This document shows, piece after piece, positions 1 through 7,663 of a stretch of 37,625 nucleotides of DNA (position 1 is the stretch's first letter; every line of letters begins with the position of its first letter). The stretch spans positions 1-37,625 of the forward strand of contig CAKQOG010000024.1 of NCBI GenBank assembly GCA_934255485.1. Direction: 5' to 3'. Under the pieces are notes generated by a model, which was not told where the DNA came from, did no database searches, and was given only the letters and a program-made list of their open reading frames with translations. The stretch comes from an uncultured Prevotellamassilia sp. (lineage in GTDB: Bacteria; Bacteroidota; Bacteroidia; Bacteroidales; Bacteroidaceae). A program made the position numbers and the translations under genes.

Positions 1-2
1 CT

Positions 3-131
3 AAACCCTACAAGGACATTTGTATATTTTTAGTTGCTCATAAATTGAAATGGAAGGGCATAGAACCTGAAGTGCATAAAAGGGCTGAATTCCAAGCGAG
101 GAATCTATTCCTAATTTTATATCGGTCGTAA
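3..131 (+). CDS. Possible 3' end of an unidentified gene cut by the left edge
   Basis: The third frame is open from the window edge to a TAA at 129-131, giving about 42 codons rich in Lys, Glu, Leu and aromatic residues and ending in LFLILYRS. I see no family motif. It could be the C-terminal tail of a gene, or of a mobile-element gene, lying to the left, or a chance open frame. The following 50 bases are AT-rich and non-coding up to the terminator at 181-236. Confidence is low. Confidence 0.15.
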   Translation, partial: KPYKDICIFLVAHKLKWKGIEPEVHKRAEFQARNLFLILYRS

Positions 132-180
132 ACTTTTACCGGACAGCAATAATAGCAGATAACAATTATATAATGATATA

Positions 181-236
181 AAACGTAAAAAAAACAGCAA
201 GCAAAATAAAGCTTTTGCCTGCTGTTTTTTACGTTT
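181..236 (-). terminator. Rho-independent terminator closing the fucosidase-peptide unit
   Basis: A long inverted repeat pairs AAACGT...CAGCAAGC with GCCTGCTG...ACGTTT. It has a two-base bulge and one mismatch, and T-runs lie in the stem base on both strands. It sits just past the stop of the 62-residue peptide gene, so it ends minus-strand transcription and may also work on the plus strand. Confidence 0.7.
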
Positions 237-253
237 TACCGATAGCTTGTTAA

Positions 254-442
254 CTATTCTTCAGAGTCAGTTTCGCTCCATGCGGCTTCGTTCCAATAGC
301 CATTTTCGCTTTTGTTAGACAGAACAACGTCTGTCTCTTGCGAATTGTCTACGCTAAACGAAGGACTTGATGCTTGCATGATGGGACTCTCAGATTGGAT
401 GTTCACCACGTTAGCAAACGGTGAAATATATTCTTTTTTCAT
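254..442 (-). CDS. Small acidic peptide, unknown function
   Basis: This 62-residue product begins MKKEYISPFANVVNIQSESP and ends in a Trp- and Glu/Ser-rich acidic tail (WNEAAWSETDSEE). It has no signal peptide, membrane segment or cysteine. The opening, MKK-x-Y-x-x-P followed by a hydrophobic stretch and a small Met-x-Ala-Ser segment, resembles many short uncharacterised Prevotella and Bacteroides proteins. It starts 29 bases after the fucosidase stop on the same strand and is followed at once by a terminator, so the two genes probably share a transcript. A-rich sequence precedes the ATG, as is usual in this group. The function is not known. A real gene is likely because of its position and the recognisable N-terminal pattern. 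Confidence 0.55.
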   Translation of the reverse strand: MKKEYISPFANVVNIQSESPIMQASSPSFSVDNSQETDVVLSNKSENGYWNEAAWSETDSEE

Positions 443-471
443 TTCGTTTCGGAATGTGTATTAATAAAGGG

Positions 472-3400
472 TTATTTCATTACTTTATGTCCGTTCATGA
501 TGTAAACACCCTTGGTGGGATTTACTACACGACGTCCGCTTAAGTCGTAGTAAATAGGCTTAACATCTTTGTTACCTTCGGTTGTAACACCGTTAATAGC
601 TGTAATGCTACCAAATCTTAAAGTAACAGCCGATGTACCGAACGAGTTGTAAAGGAATGCCTTGTTGTTATTAATTGTTGTAACCTTAGCACTTGGTTTG
701 TAGAAGCCTACGTTACCACCACTCACGCCGAATACAAGATAGTTGTCTCGTGTATCGCTTGTTAATGTCAAAGCATTGTAAGTGCCAGTAAGTGACGACT
801 CAAAATCAGTAACGTTACCCAAGGTCAATATAGCTTTAGCAGTACCAGCTTGACCAATGAGTACAACACCCTTACCCTCAGCTATGCCAGTGGTTTCGGT
901 CATGTTAAGCATAGTGTTGTCATCGTTAAGGACGCCATAATATGCTTTTGCATCCTCCACCTTGCTTACGCTAAATGGTAGATATACCGAAGCGTACGAA
1001 GCGTCATTAACCGTAGCAAGAGCCACTTCTGCATCGGTAGCAGGAACAATGTACCATGCCGAAGGATGTCCTTCGCCGTTAGTAGTAGGCTTTTCCCAAC
1101 CTACTGCATTGCCGTTGTTCTCATGCAAATAGTTACGTTGTCCTGAAGTAGTAGAAACCTTTTCTGCAATATAGAACAAGCCATTAGCTTTAGCATTTTC
1201 AAATGCAAAGTGTCCCTCGTTGCTATTGTTTTCGTCGAGTAGAGTAAAGTTTGCTCCGCTACCGCCAGATGATGCCGAATAGCATTTAGAAACATTTTTA
1301 CCATTAACTTTAAGTATAAACTCACCATCAATGCTTGTTGGTACAACCTCAAACACGTTGTTCACAGCTTTAGCTTCAGTACCAGCATGCATCAACACAT
1401 TGTTACCATTAACATAAGGAGTGAGATACTTCATATCGTGAGCATTGATTAAGCGGTAGTAGCCAGCGGTCATGGTTGGAGCAGCTTTAGTTTCATATTC
1501 TTCAACCAATGATTGGCAAAGTGCATAATCGCCAGCAGCAACAGCAGCCTCGAGTGCAGCTACTTTGTCAGAACCAAAGTAACCAATAGCGTTTTTAGGA
1601 AGAGCCTTTTCGTAAGCAATAATCTTTTCAGCATCTGCAATGGCATAAGCCTTAGTGCAATTAACATCAATGGTTGCATTAGCATCAATGTCGTATTCGC
1701 TTACGTTTTGTCCGATACGAACCTTCACTTTGCGCTTTTCGTTCAATCCGTTAGTAATCTTTGCAGAGGTAGCTTTACCATTTGCCCAAACAATTTCTAC
1801 AGTGTAGTTACCTTGAGCCTTCAAGCCTTTTACGCTACCGTTTTTCCATACAGAGGGTAGGGCAGGCAAGATTGTAACTACATCATCGTAGCTTTGTAGC
1901 AACATCTCAGCCACACCGCTTGTGCAACCATAGTTACCATCAATTTGGAATGGAGAGTGAGCATCGAACAAGTTGTAGTAGCAACCACCATAGTTGCTCA
2001 TCTGAACTTGGTAAGAACCTGAGTGACGTAATGCCAACGAGAGGTTGCGGTGAGCGTTATCGCCATCAAGGCAACGAGAGTAAGTGTTGGTTTGCCAACC
2101 CATGCTCCAGCCCGTTACGTCACCGTTGCGAGCAATCATGCCGTTGTAAGCAGCTTGGAAGAGTTCCTTACCACTTTCGGTAGTATCGAAAGCACTAACT
2201 TGTGAGAAAGGATACAGACAGAGCAAGTGTGAGAGGTGGCGGTGTCCGGGTTCAGAGAGTGCATTGTTCTTCCACTCAGAGATGCAAGTTTTGCCATTGT
2301 AGGTTTCGGTCCAAAGACCCTTATCGTAGTTATCATAAAGATCTTTGATAGCATTCATTTGTTCTTCGGTGAGAGGAGAATCGGTGCCCAATTCCTTGTG
2401 AGCCTTAAACACTTCGTCAAGAAGTTCGTAGCTTGTTTGCTGACCAAAAGCCGTAACATCTGTAGTGCCATGTTCTGGACTCCATTCATTGGTAATCTCA
2501 TACTTACCATTCCTATCAACGGTAGCAATATCCTTAATAAAGAGAGCTGCGTCGTACATAACCGGAAGTGCCTTCTTCAAGAAAGTGCGGTCGAGTGTAT
2601 ACTTATAGTAGCGCCATAGATGCGAGCAATACCATGCGGCAAGCGTTTTGATACGTCTGTTCTCCCAAGTAGATGTACCGCCAAAGATGTTATTCTCTAC
2701 AGCCACAGTCCAACCTTTGGTGCCGTTGTGTATTTTGTTAGCAAGTTGTTTCCAAGGAGAGTTAGTAGCCGAAGCCAAGTCAATAATATGATTAACAAAA
2801 GGCAAGTGCATTTCGCTCAAGTTAGTAGGATCTGCAGGCCAGTAGTTCATCTCAACATTGATATCAGCGTGAACATCGCAGTTCCAGAAGTAAGAGTTGC
2901 TACGATCGTTCCATATACCTTGCAAGTTGCTTGGTGCGTGAATAGTAGTATCGAGGTTAGCAGCTACAGTCAAGTAGCGTCCGTATTGGAAGTAGAGGCT
3001 TTCAAGATACAATCCTTCAGGAGTAGTTTTGTTGGCAGCAGTAGCATAGTATTTGATGAGTTCTTCAGTAGTTTTATTGCTACGTTCGCCAATCTTAAGG
3101 TCTACGCGATTCATGTATGCAGCAAAGGCCTTTTTGTGACTATCAAGCAAAGTTTCGTATCCCTTGTTAATAGCCGAAGTAATTCTATCTTGCACCTTTG
3201 ATGCCAATTGTTCAGCAGTTTCGCCAGTCACACAGCCGCTCTTAGCAGCGTCATAGTCGGTTGCAGCAGCCATTGTAACGTTGGCCCAAGTAGCACCTTC
3301 AACAAGGATTCCAGCCTCTGTTGTTGTGATTTTAGCACCTTCGCTTGCAGTAACTTTAAATGCAGTGTTATATCTAATAACCGGTAACTGACCTTTAAAC

Positions 3401-5508
3401 GTTGCACCAGCATTGTTGTAAGTTACATCACTTGCCTCAATCTTAGTGTCGGGCACATAAGCAAAGTTAAGTTTCAGTTTGTTGTTGCCTGTAGCCTCAT
3501 AATGTGCCACAAGCACTTTGTCTGTAGCCGAAACAAAGTAGCGACGTTTATAAGTTGTATTTTCATCATCGCTCTTGTAGTTCACGCCTGCCACACCATT
3601 AATGATGTCAAGATAGCGTGCATATTCCTTAACGGGTTTAGAGTTATCACTCAACGAAAAAGCTTGGCTTTTGTCGGTAACAAGTATTGAACCAAAGTTT
3701 TGGTAATATCCCTGTTTAAGGCTGCTACCATTGGTAGTATAGCCACTCCAAAGCGTTTTTTCGTTAAATTGAATTTCGTCTTTAAACACACCACCACGTA
3801 TGGTTGCACCAATCTGTCCATTACCTAAAGGCAGTGCATATTCCATCCATGTGTCAGACGAGGTGGTGGCTGCAACAGGTTGGTTGTACCATAGTGCAAA
3901 GTCGCTAATATCCTCAGGACGTTTGCCTGCGGTATAAGCATTATATTCATCATATAAGAACTCATCATTCAATACAACTTCTTTTATAAAGAATTTTGAG
4001 CCTGTATCGTTGTTCGAAGCCGAAGCGTTGTCCCAAAGGGCAAGATAGTTATCGCGTTTGTTTAAATAGTTGTGAGTTGAAGAAGCTAATTTAATGTAGC
4101 TTGGCGAGTTGCTATTGATGTTGAATGTACCATTAAAGTAAGTTGTATATTCTGTATCATCAGCCTTTATAGAAGGGTTTACGATGGTTGCGCGTGCGCT
4201 CTCTTCGCTACCTTTCATGCCAAGCACCTTACCTGCTTTGTCGCCACCAGCTACGATAAAGCGGTAGGTGCCGTCACCATTGTTTAGCAAATGCCACATG
4301 CCTTCGGTAGAGGTAGGTGACTTGCTATTTGTCAGCAACAATCCGTTGTTGTCGGTATATCCACTGGCAGCACTTGCATAACCACCTGTACCATTTTGTA
4401 TAGAGTAGTACTTTTTAAAAGCTTCAACCGCATTGCTTGCATCAATGAGCAAGAATTGCGAAGCTTCAGCCGTTTTACTCCAACGTACAACACCATCCCA
4501 ATTAACCATGTGGAGAGTTTCGAGGTTGACAGTACCATTTTTAGCATAAATAATGCAATAGCCGTTGTAGGCCGACGAAGCCTCTACCGTATATACAGCA
4601 GCCGAGTTTTTGTCTGCAACAAGCGGAATGCGTGTGTCGTTAGTACTAGGAATAGCGCCAATGTAGAGGTTTTGTCCCACGTTTTTGATGTAGTATTCAC
4701 CATCAGTGTTGGTTTTTTCAAATGCCCATACGTGGTCAATAGTGTATTGGTTTACATTCGACCCCATAGTCGTGCCCTTGGCATAAGCAAAGAGGGTGGT
4801 GTGGAGCTTATTACCCATGAAGAGTTGTTTGCCATCAAGGTTGGTTCCCAACAAAGGTTTAGTGTTCAAGTTGTTCAGTGCCGTCTGCATATTGTTGATA
4901 GCCGTTTGCATATCGGCATCAGTTGTAGGCGTAGTGGTTGGCACAGCAGCTTTAGCATCAGCAGGGTCGTGATAGAAATACTTGTATGCCGAAAGCGCAT
5001 TGATTTGAGCCACGAGTGCATTGTATTGAGCTTTTAAACTGGCATTTTCAAAGAAAAGTTGGTTGTTGCCATCTCCTTTGTTCCATTCGCCTAATTCTTT
5101 GCCAGCACCAGTTCCGCCCCATTGGTTCATACATTTGGTTTGCCCAACACGTTGTATTTCCCAATAGTTAGTAGCTGTGCCACTCACAATGCTAAATTTT
5201 GCAGCATCGCTTTCGGTAGCAGTGGTAATAAATTTTTCGTTTTTCAGTGCTACAAAGTTGCCAGATTTGCTTTTCATCACAAACTCCGATTGTGAGCCAA
5301 TAAACTGAAAACTTGTGTTGTCTCCTTGGCTTGCCACGGTTTGGAGGTTGTTGCCAGCCCCCTTGTCAGCCAAGAAAGCGCTGCCTGTCTTAAATCGCAC
5401 GTGATAGTAGCTCGGACTATCTGCCGTCGAAAATGCAGGTAGCTCACTCTGTGCGTGCGCTATGATGCACACCAACAGAGAAAGTAGAAAAAATGCAATT
5501 TTTCTCAT
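472..5508 (-). CDS. Secreted multidomain GH95 glycoside hydrolase (alpha-L-fucosidase type)
   Basis: This 1678-residue protein probably releases alpha-1,2-linked fucose, or a related sugar, from glycans outside the cell. A signal peptide ends near Ala19-Gln20. Residues about 25-540 hold several beta-trefoil, ricin-like sugar-binding segments. The GH95 core covers about 540-1290: PLGNGQIGA near the start, LQGIWN near 862, DINVEMNYWP near 880, NEWSPEH near 1008 (the Glu matches the proposed general acid) and FQIDGNYG near 1188 (catalytic Asp). Another trefoil follows at about 1345-1500. The C-terminus, YDLSGRRV then KGVYIMNGHKVMK, resembles type IX secretion tails. Family members are often near 800 residues, so this one is about twice as long. 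The first Asn of the usual Asn-x-Asn pair is Asp here, so substrate preference is uncertain. A SusC-type remnant lies upstream on the other strand. Confidence 0.88.
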   Translation of the reverse strand: MRKIAFFLLSLLVCIIAHAQSELPAFSTADSPSYYHVRFKTGSAFLADKGAGNNLQTVASQGDNTSFQFIGSQSEFVMKSKSGNFVALKNEKFITTATESDAAKFSIVSGTATNYWEIQRVGQTKCMNQWGGTGAGKELGEWNKGDGNNQLFFENASLKAQYNALVAQINALSAYKYFYHDPADAKAAVPTTTPTTDADMQTAINNMQTALNNLNTKPLLGTNLDGKQLFMGNKLHTTLFAYAKGTTMGSNVNQYTIDHVWAFEKTNTDGEYYIKNVGQNLYIGAIPSTNDTRIPLVADKNSAAVYTVEASSAYNGYCIIYAKNGTVNLETLHMVNWDGVVRWSKTAEASQFLLIDASNAVEAFKKYYSIQNGTGGYASAASGYTDNNGLLLTNSKSPTSTEGMWHLLNNGDGTYRFIVAGGDKAGKVLGMKGSEESARATIVNPSIKADDTEYTTYFNGTFNINSNSPSYIKLASSTHNYLNKRDNYLALWDNASASNNDTGSKFFIKEVVLNDEFLYDEYNAYTAGKRPEDISDFALWYNQPVAATTSSDTWMEYALPLGNGQIGATIRGGVFKDEIQFNEKTLWSGYTTNGSSLKQGYYQNFGSILVTDKSQAFSLSDNSKPVKEYARYLDIINGVAGVNYKSDDENTTYKRRYFVSATDKVLVAHYEATGNNKLKLNFAYVPDTKIEASDVTYNNAGATFKGQLPVIRYNTAFKVTASEGAKITTTEAGILVEGATWANVTMAAATDYDAAKSGCVTGETAEQLASKVQDRITSAINKGYETLLDSHKKAFAAYMNRVDLKIGERSNKTTEELIKYYATAANKTTPEGLYLESLYFQYGRYLTVAANLDTTIHAPSNLQGIWNDRSNSYFWNCDVHADINVEMNYWPADPTNLSEMHLPFVNHIIDLASATNSPWKQLANKIHNGTKGWTVAVENNIFGGTSTWENRRIKTLAAWYCSHLWRYYKYTLDRTFLKKALPVMYDAALFIKDIATVDRNGKYEITNEWSPEHGTTDVTAFGQQTSYELLDEVFKAHKELGTDSPLTEEQMNAIKDLYDNYDKGLWTETYNGKTCISEWKNNALSEPGHRHLSHLLCLYPFSQVSAFDTTESGKELFQAAYNGMIARNGDVTGWSMGWQTNTYSRCLDGDNAHRNLSLALRHSGSYQVQMSNYGGCYYNLFDAHSPFQIDGNYGCTSGVAEMLLQSYDDVVTILPALPSVWKNGSVKGLKAQGNYTVEIVWANGKATSAKITNGLNEKRKVKVRIGQNVSEYDIDANATIDVNCTKAYAIADAEKIIAYEKALPKNAIGYFGSDKVAALEAAVAAGDYALCQSLVEEYETKAAPTMTAGYYRLINAHDMKYLTPYVNGNNVLMHAGTEAKAVNNVFEVVPTSIDGEFILKVNGKNVSKCYSASSGGSGANFTLLDENNSNEGHFAFENAKANGLFYIAEKVSTTSGQRNYLHENNGNAVGWEKPTTNGEGHPSAWYIVPATDAEVALATVNDASYASVYLPFSVSKVEDAKAYYGVLNDDNTMLNMTETTGIAEGKGVVLIGQAGTAKAILTLGNVTDFESSLTGTYNALTLTSDTRDNYLVFGVSGGNVGFYKPSAKVTTINNNKAFLYNSFGTSAVTLRFGSITAINGVTTEGNKDVKPIYYDLSGRRVVNPTKGVYIMNGHKVMK

Positions 5509-5810
5509 TACCTTTTTGTTATTTATTTATGTTAAATATTGATTAGTTCTCTCTATACGCTACAAAAGTACGTTATTTTTTTTGTTTAATTGTAATTATT
5601 TAAAATAATATTAAAGTATTATAAAACAGAGAGTTATATATGCAACAAAATGCTCCCAATTTTGTAGTTTCTTACTAACGATAGTTCCCAATTTAATGTT
5701 TTTTTGTAGAGCCTTTTTACCGAAATGTAATGCGTAGGTAACTATCTTGTAACGATAAAATCAGACTTTTGCAGTGGTTTTAAAATAGCAGTTATAAGAT
5801 TAAGTTATAT
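5509..5810. other. AT-rich divergent intergenic region
   Basis: This lies between the minus-strand fucosidase gene and the plus-strand receptor remnant. It holds the -7 element at 5563-5570 and a small hairpin (ACAAAAT, seven-base loop, ATTTTGT at 5645-5665). No open frame or RNA gene was seen. It was probably a divergent promoter region when the receptor gene was whole. Confidence 0.4.
5563..5570 (-). promoter_or_regulatory. Promoter -7 element for the GH95 gene
   Basis: Read on the minus strand the element is TACTTTTG, an exact TAnnTTTG match. It would start transcription about 48 bases before the ATG. No clear TTTG lies 19-21 bases further upstream, so only half of the Bacteroidetes promoter is visible. 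Confidence 0.4.
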
Positions 5811-6014
5811 ATGAAACATTTAAGTAAACGCATTCAGTTCATCATTCTTTGCATGATATGTTCATGCAGTGTGATGTATGCTGGTGTAACAGCCACATTG
5901 CGTGGACGCGTAATCGACCAAAAAACGGGCGAAGCCCTTGTTGGAGCAACCATACAAGTGTTGCAAGCCGGCCGCACCACCATTACCAACAATGATGGCT
6001 TATTCACTATTTAG
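5811..6014 (+). pseudogene. 5' remnant of a SusC-like TonB-dependent receptor gene
   Basis: The 67 codons encode a signal peptide (hydrophobic stretch to about residue 24, ending MYAG) and the start of a carboxypeptidase-regulatory-like domain. That domain shows LRGRVIDQKTGEALVGATI and then TTITNNDGLFTI, where a stop follows. This is the standard N-terminus of SusC/RagA outer-membrane receptors, which normally run to about 1000 residues with a plug and barrel. Everything after the first part of the regulatory domain is missing. The next codons belong to an unrelated reading frame that ends as a different protein, so this is a deletion remnant and not a short gene. It shares an intergenic region with the divergent GH95 gene, consistent with an old polysaccharide-use locus. 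Confidence 0.72.
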
Positions 6015-6189
6015 TGGTTTAAATGTAGACTTTATGCCAAGTGCCGTTAGTCCGTTGCTCAATGCAGCATCGTTCGATGGGGTGAGCAGCACATGGTTTG
6101 ATAAGGTGAACTTTATTGGTGCTTTCTCTGCCACAGACAATTGGATGAATGGTTGGACAAACTTCGACCCAGAAAATACTGCATACTAA
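6012..6189 (+). pseudogene. 3' remnant of a secreted surface-protein gene
   Basis: The frame shifted from the receptor remnant is open to a TAA at 6187-6189 and encodes about 58 residues. They include SPLLNAASFDG and then FIGAF, DNWMNGWTNFDPENTAY and the stop. An ending with a Trp-rich GWTNFDP.NT.Y motif resembles the C-termini of Bacteroidales surface lipoproteins found near SusC/SusD genes; I recall this pattern in general and do not have a precise family name. No start codon of its own is convincing: the ATG at 5938 lies inside the receptor sequence in the wrong frame. The fragment is best read as what remained when the intervening genes were deleted. Confidence 0.55.
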
Positions 6190-6335
6190 TCTATATCATA
6201 TAGCAACAGCAGCAACTGAGCAGAATGGAACACGATGCATTCATTAGGAGCTTGAGATGTGTAAAACGCTGAAAATGAGCATCTTTATCAGACTATCTCT
6301 CGTTGCTTCTGTTACAAACAGCGTAAGTAGTTCGC

Positions 6336-6440
6336 GTATCACGCCCATGATACGCCCGTATCACGCCCATGATACGCACGTATCGCGCCCATGATACGCA
6401 CGTATCACGGCCGTGATACGCCAGCATATCATGCGTGCTT
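6336..6440. repeat. Tandem array of 22-bp palindromic repeats
   Basis: Four units follow each other with a period of exactly 22 bases at 6336, 6358, 6380 and 6402. Each is GTATCA-N6-TGATAC (the third has GTATCG at its left end) followed by a GCCC or GCAC linker. Unit four, GTATCACGGCCGTGATAC, is a perfect 18-base palindrome. The others are imperfect at the centre. A worn half-unit follows at 6424-6438. The array is more GC-rich than its surroundings and is not coding, since 22 is not a multiple of three. It could be a binding-site cluster, a REP-like element or a replication-slippage product. Confidence 0.85.
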
Positions 6441-6447
6441 AAACCAT

Positions 6448-6484
6448 AGAGCCTGCATCCAGCTATCAGATGCAGGCTCTTTTT
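6448..6484 (+). terminator. Strong rho-independent terminator
   Basis: AGAGCCTGCATC at 6448-6459 pairs perfectly with GATGCAGGCTCT at 6469-6480 across a nine-base loop, and a run of T follows. It is placed to end transcripts coming from the remnant genes at 5811-6189. It probably was the terminator of the original operon. Confidence 0.85.
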
Positions 6485-6698
6485 GCGTAATTACCCTTTG
6501 TGGGATTGAGGCAGGTTACTGCAAACATTTGCCAAGTAAGTGGACAAATGTATGCGCAAACTAAAAAAGTCAGTATGGGACGAAATAAAATACCAAAGAC
6601 GGAAAAAATATTTGCGCATAAACTCGTAAAAAAATGAGAATATTGATGGCAAATTTTAAAAAAAAACGGGCGGCATGCCCAAACTAATAGCCGTTTTG

Positions 6699-6731
6699 TT
6701 TGCTCAGTTGAACAAAGTTTACTTATCTTTG
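6699..6731 (+). promoter_or_regulatory. Full Bacteroidetes-type promoter
   Basis: TTTG at 6699-6702 is followed after 21 bases by TATCTTTG at 6724-6731, an exact TAnnTTTG. This matches the known primary sigma factor consensus. The start site would be near 6738, more than 300 bases before the next gene, so the first thing transcribed is the hairpin-rich segment at 6774-6920. Confidence 0.6.
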
Positions 6732-6737
6732 TATAAG

Positions 6738-6920
6738 TAAATGCTCAAAATAAATTAGAATTTAGAAGGGCACGGGCTGAAAGCCCAAAAGACTGCACCA
6801 TAGGGCAGTTCCCTAAGTTCCAATGCAAACAAGAATGGCGCTCTGTAAGAGCAAAATATGAAGCATATAATTTAGTAAAAAAACGTAGCCTTGTAATGAT
6901 GTCTTTTGCCCTTACAGGGC
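6738..6920 (+). ncRNA. Possible structured RNA: chain of short hairpins
   Basis: Four small stem-loops follow one another: GGGCTGAAAGCCC (6774-6786), AGGGCAGTTCCCT (6802-6814), GCTCTGTAAGAGC (6840-6852) and GCCCTTACAGGGC (6908-6920). All stems are four or five bases with loops of three to five. A consensus promoter lies just upstream. No frame looks coding. Similar strings such as gggctgaaagccc are, as I recall, scattered in Bacteroidales intergenic DNA, so it may be a dispersed repeat and not a dedicated RNA gene. It could also be the 5' leader of the lipoprotein gene at 7053. The ends are estimates. Confidence 0.35.
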
Positions 6921-6967
6921 GTCATCGCTCTATTCATTATCACTCAAGGTATTGCATTGTGCTATAA

Positions 6968-6975
6968 TATTTTTG
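6968..6975 (+). promoter_or_regulatory. Promoter -7 element for the lipoprotein gene
   Basis: TATTTTTG fits TAnnTTTG exactly and would start transcription near 6982, about 70 bases before the ATG at 7053. A TTG at 6952-6954 is closer than the usual spacing, so the upstream element is not convincing. Confidence 0.4.
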
Positions 6976-7052
6976 TACTTTCAGTCAGTACTTTATTCTT
7001 TTCTAATTTAAATTTGACTATTTACTAATAAATAATACAACAGAATTTTTTT

Positions 7053-7622
7053 ATGAAAAAAGCAATGTATACAACAGTGTTCGCACTGTTGCTCGGTGGG
7101 GTGATAACTGCTTGTGGAGGAAACAAAGGCAATGCCGACCAAGCCCAGCAAGATAGCATAGCTGCTGCTCAACAAGGCAATGCCCCCTATGCCGATGCCT
7201 CGCAGACCAACCAATACGAGGCTAAACTTGGTGAAAACACCTATAAAATAAGCATCAGCCGAAATGCTGACAAAGCCCTGCCCATTGTGACAGATGAACA
7301 AGGAAACAAGTTTTATGACAACCGCGTGAATGTGACCATCACTTGCAATGGAAACGCATTTTTTAGCAAATCATATACAAAAGATTCCTTTAAAGAATTT
7401 CTGATATCGAAAGACGAAAAGCAAGGTACCGTGTTGCTTGGCATGGCTTATGATAGCGAAAAGAGCAACAACCAAGTTATACATCTTGGCGCACAAGTGG
7501 GACAAGTGGGCATAGAAGAAGGCCCTGCCTTTAGCATAGAAATTCCGCTTGATGGTAGTGCTTCGAGCATCGTTCGCGATAACAATCAAGACACAACTGG
7601 CGACGACGGACTGAGCGACTAA
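7053..7622 (+). CDS. Lipoprotein, DUF4738-like
   Basis: The 189-residue product has a lipoprotein signal: a basic start, a hydrophobic stretch and an ITAC lipobox with Cys21. A Gly/Asn/Asp/Gln-rich linker then leads into a single beta-rich domain at about 50-175. That domain contains YEAKLGENTYKISI, a DNRVNVTI strand and YTKDSFKEFLISKDEKQG. The arrangement looks like the DUF4738 family of Bacteroidales lipoproteins, an assignment I make from general resemblance. It should sit in the outer or inner membrane facing the periplasm; no activity is known. The C-terminus is acidic (DTTGDDGLSD). The rubrerythrin gene starts 41 bases later with no terminator between, so the two may be cotranscribed. 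Confidence 0.7.
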   Translation: MKKAMYTTVFALLLGGVITACGGNKGNADQAQQDSIAAAQQGNAPYADASQTNQYEAKLGENTYKISISRNADKALPIVTDEQGNKFYDNRVNVTITCNGNAFFSKSYTKDSFKEFLISKDEKQGTVLLGMAYDSEKSNNQVIHLGAQVGQVGIEEGPAFSIEIPLDGSASSIVRDNNQDTTGDDGLSD

Positions 7623-7663
7623 GCACAAAACGTCTGTGCCATAATCATTAAAAATAATACTCC

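Larger units (their letters stand above)
6190..7052. other. Long non-coding stretch with structured elements
   Basis: About 860 bases hold no convincing gene. In order they contain plain sequence to 6335, the 22-bp array, the terminator at 6448-6484, a 10-base inverted pair TATGCGCAAA (6551-6560) and TTTGCGCATA (6611-6620), a consensus promoter at 6699-6731, a hairpin chain to 6920, and a second -7 element at 6968-6975. A 25-codon open frame starting with the ATG inside the left inverted repeat (MRKLKK..., very basic) is too short to call. Confidence 0.5.

Noticed and set aside
1513..3201. Several plus-strand open frames of 87-193 codons inside the fucosidase gene
   Set aside because: They are antisense to a well-supported GH95 gene, show no domain or signal of their own, and have no promoter elements.
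5938..6011. ATG at 5938 as start of a real 83-residue gene
   Set aside because: The first 25 codons are the receptor sequence in a shifted frame; only the later part looks like true protein.
6336..6440. CRISPR array
   Set aside because: The units are directly adjacent with four-base linkers, there are no spacers, and no cas genes are present.
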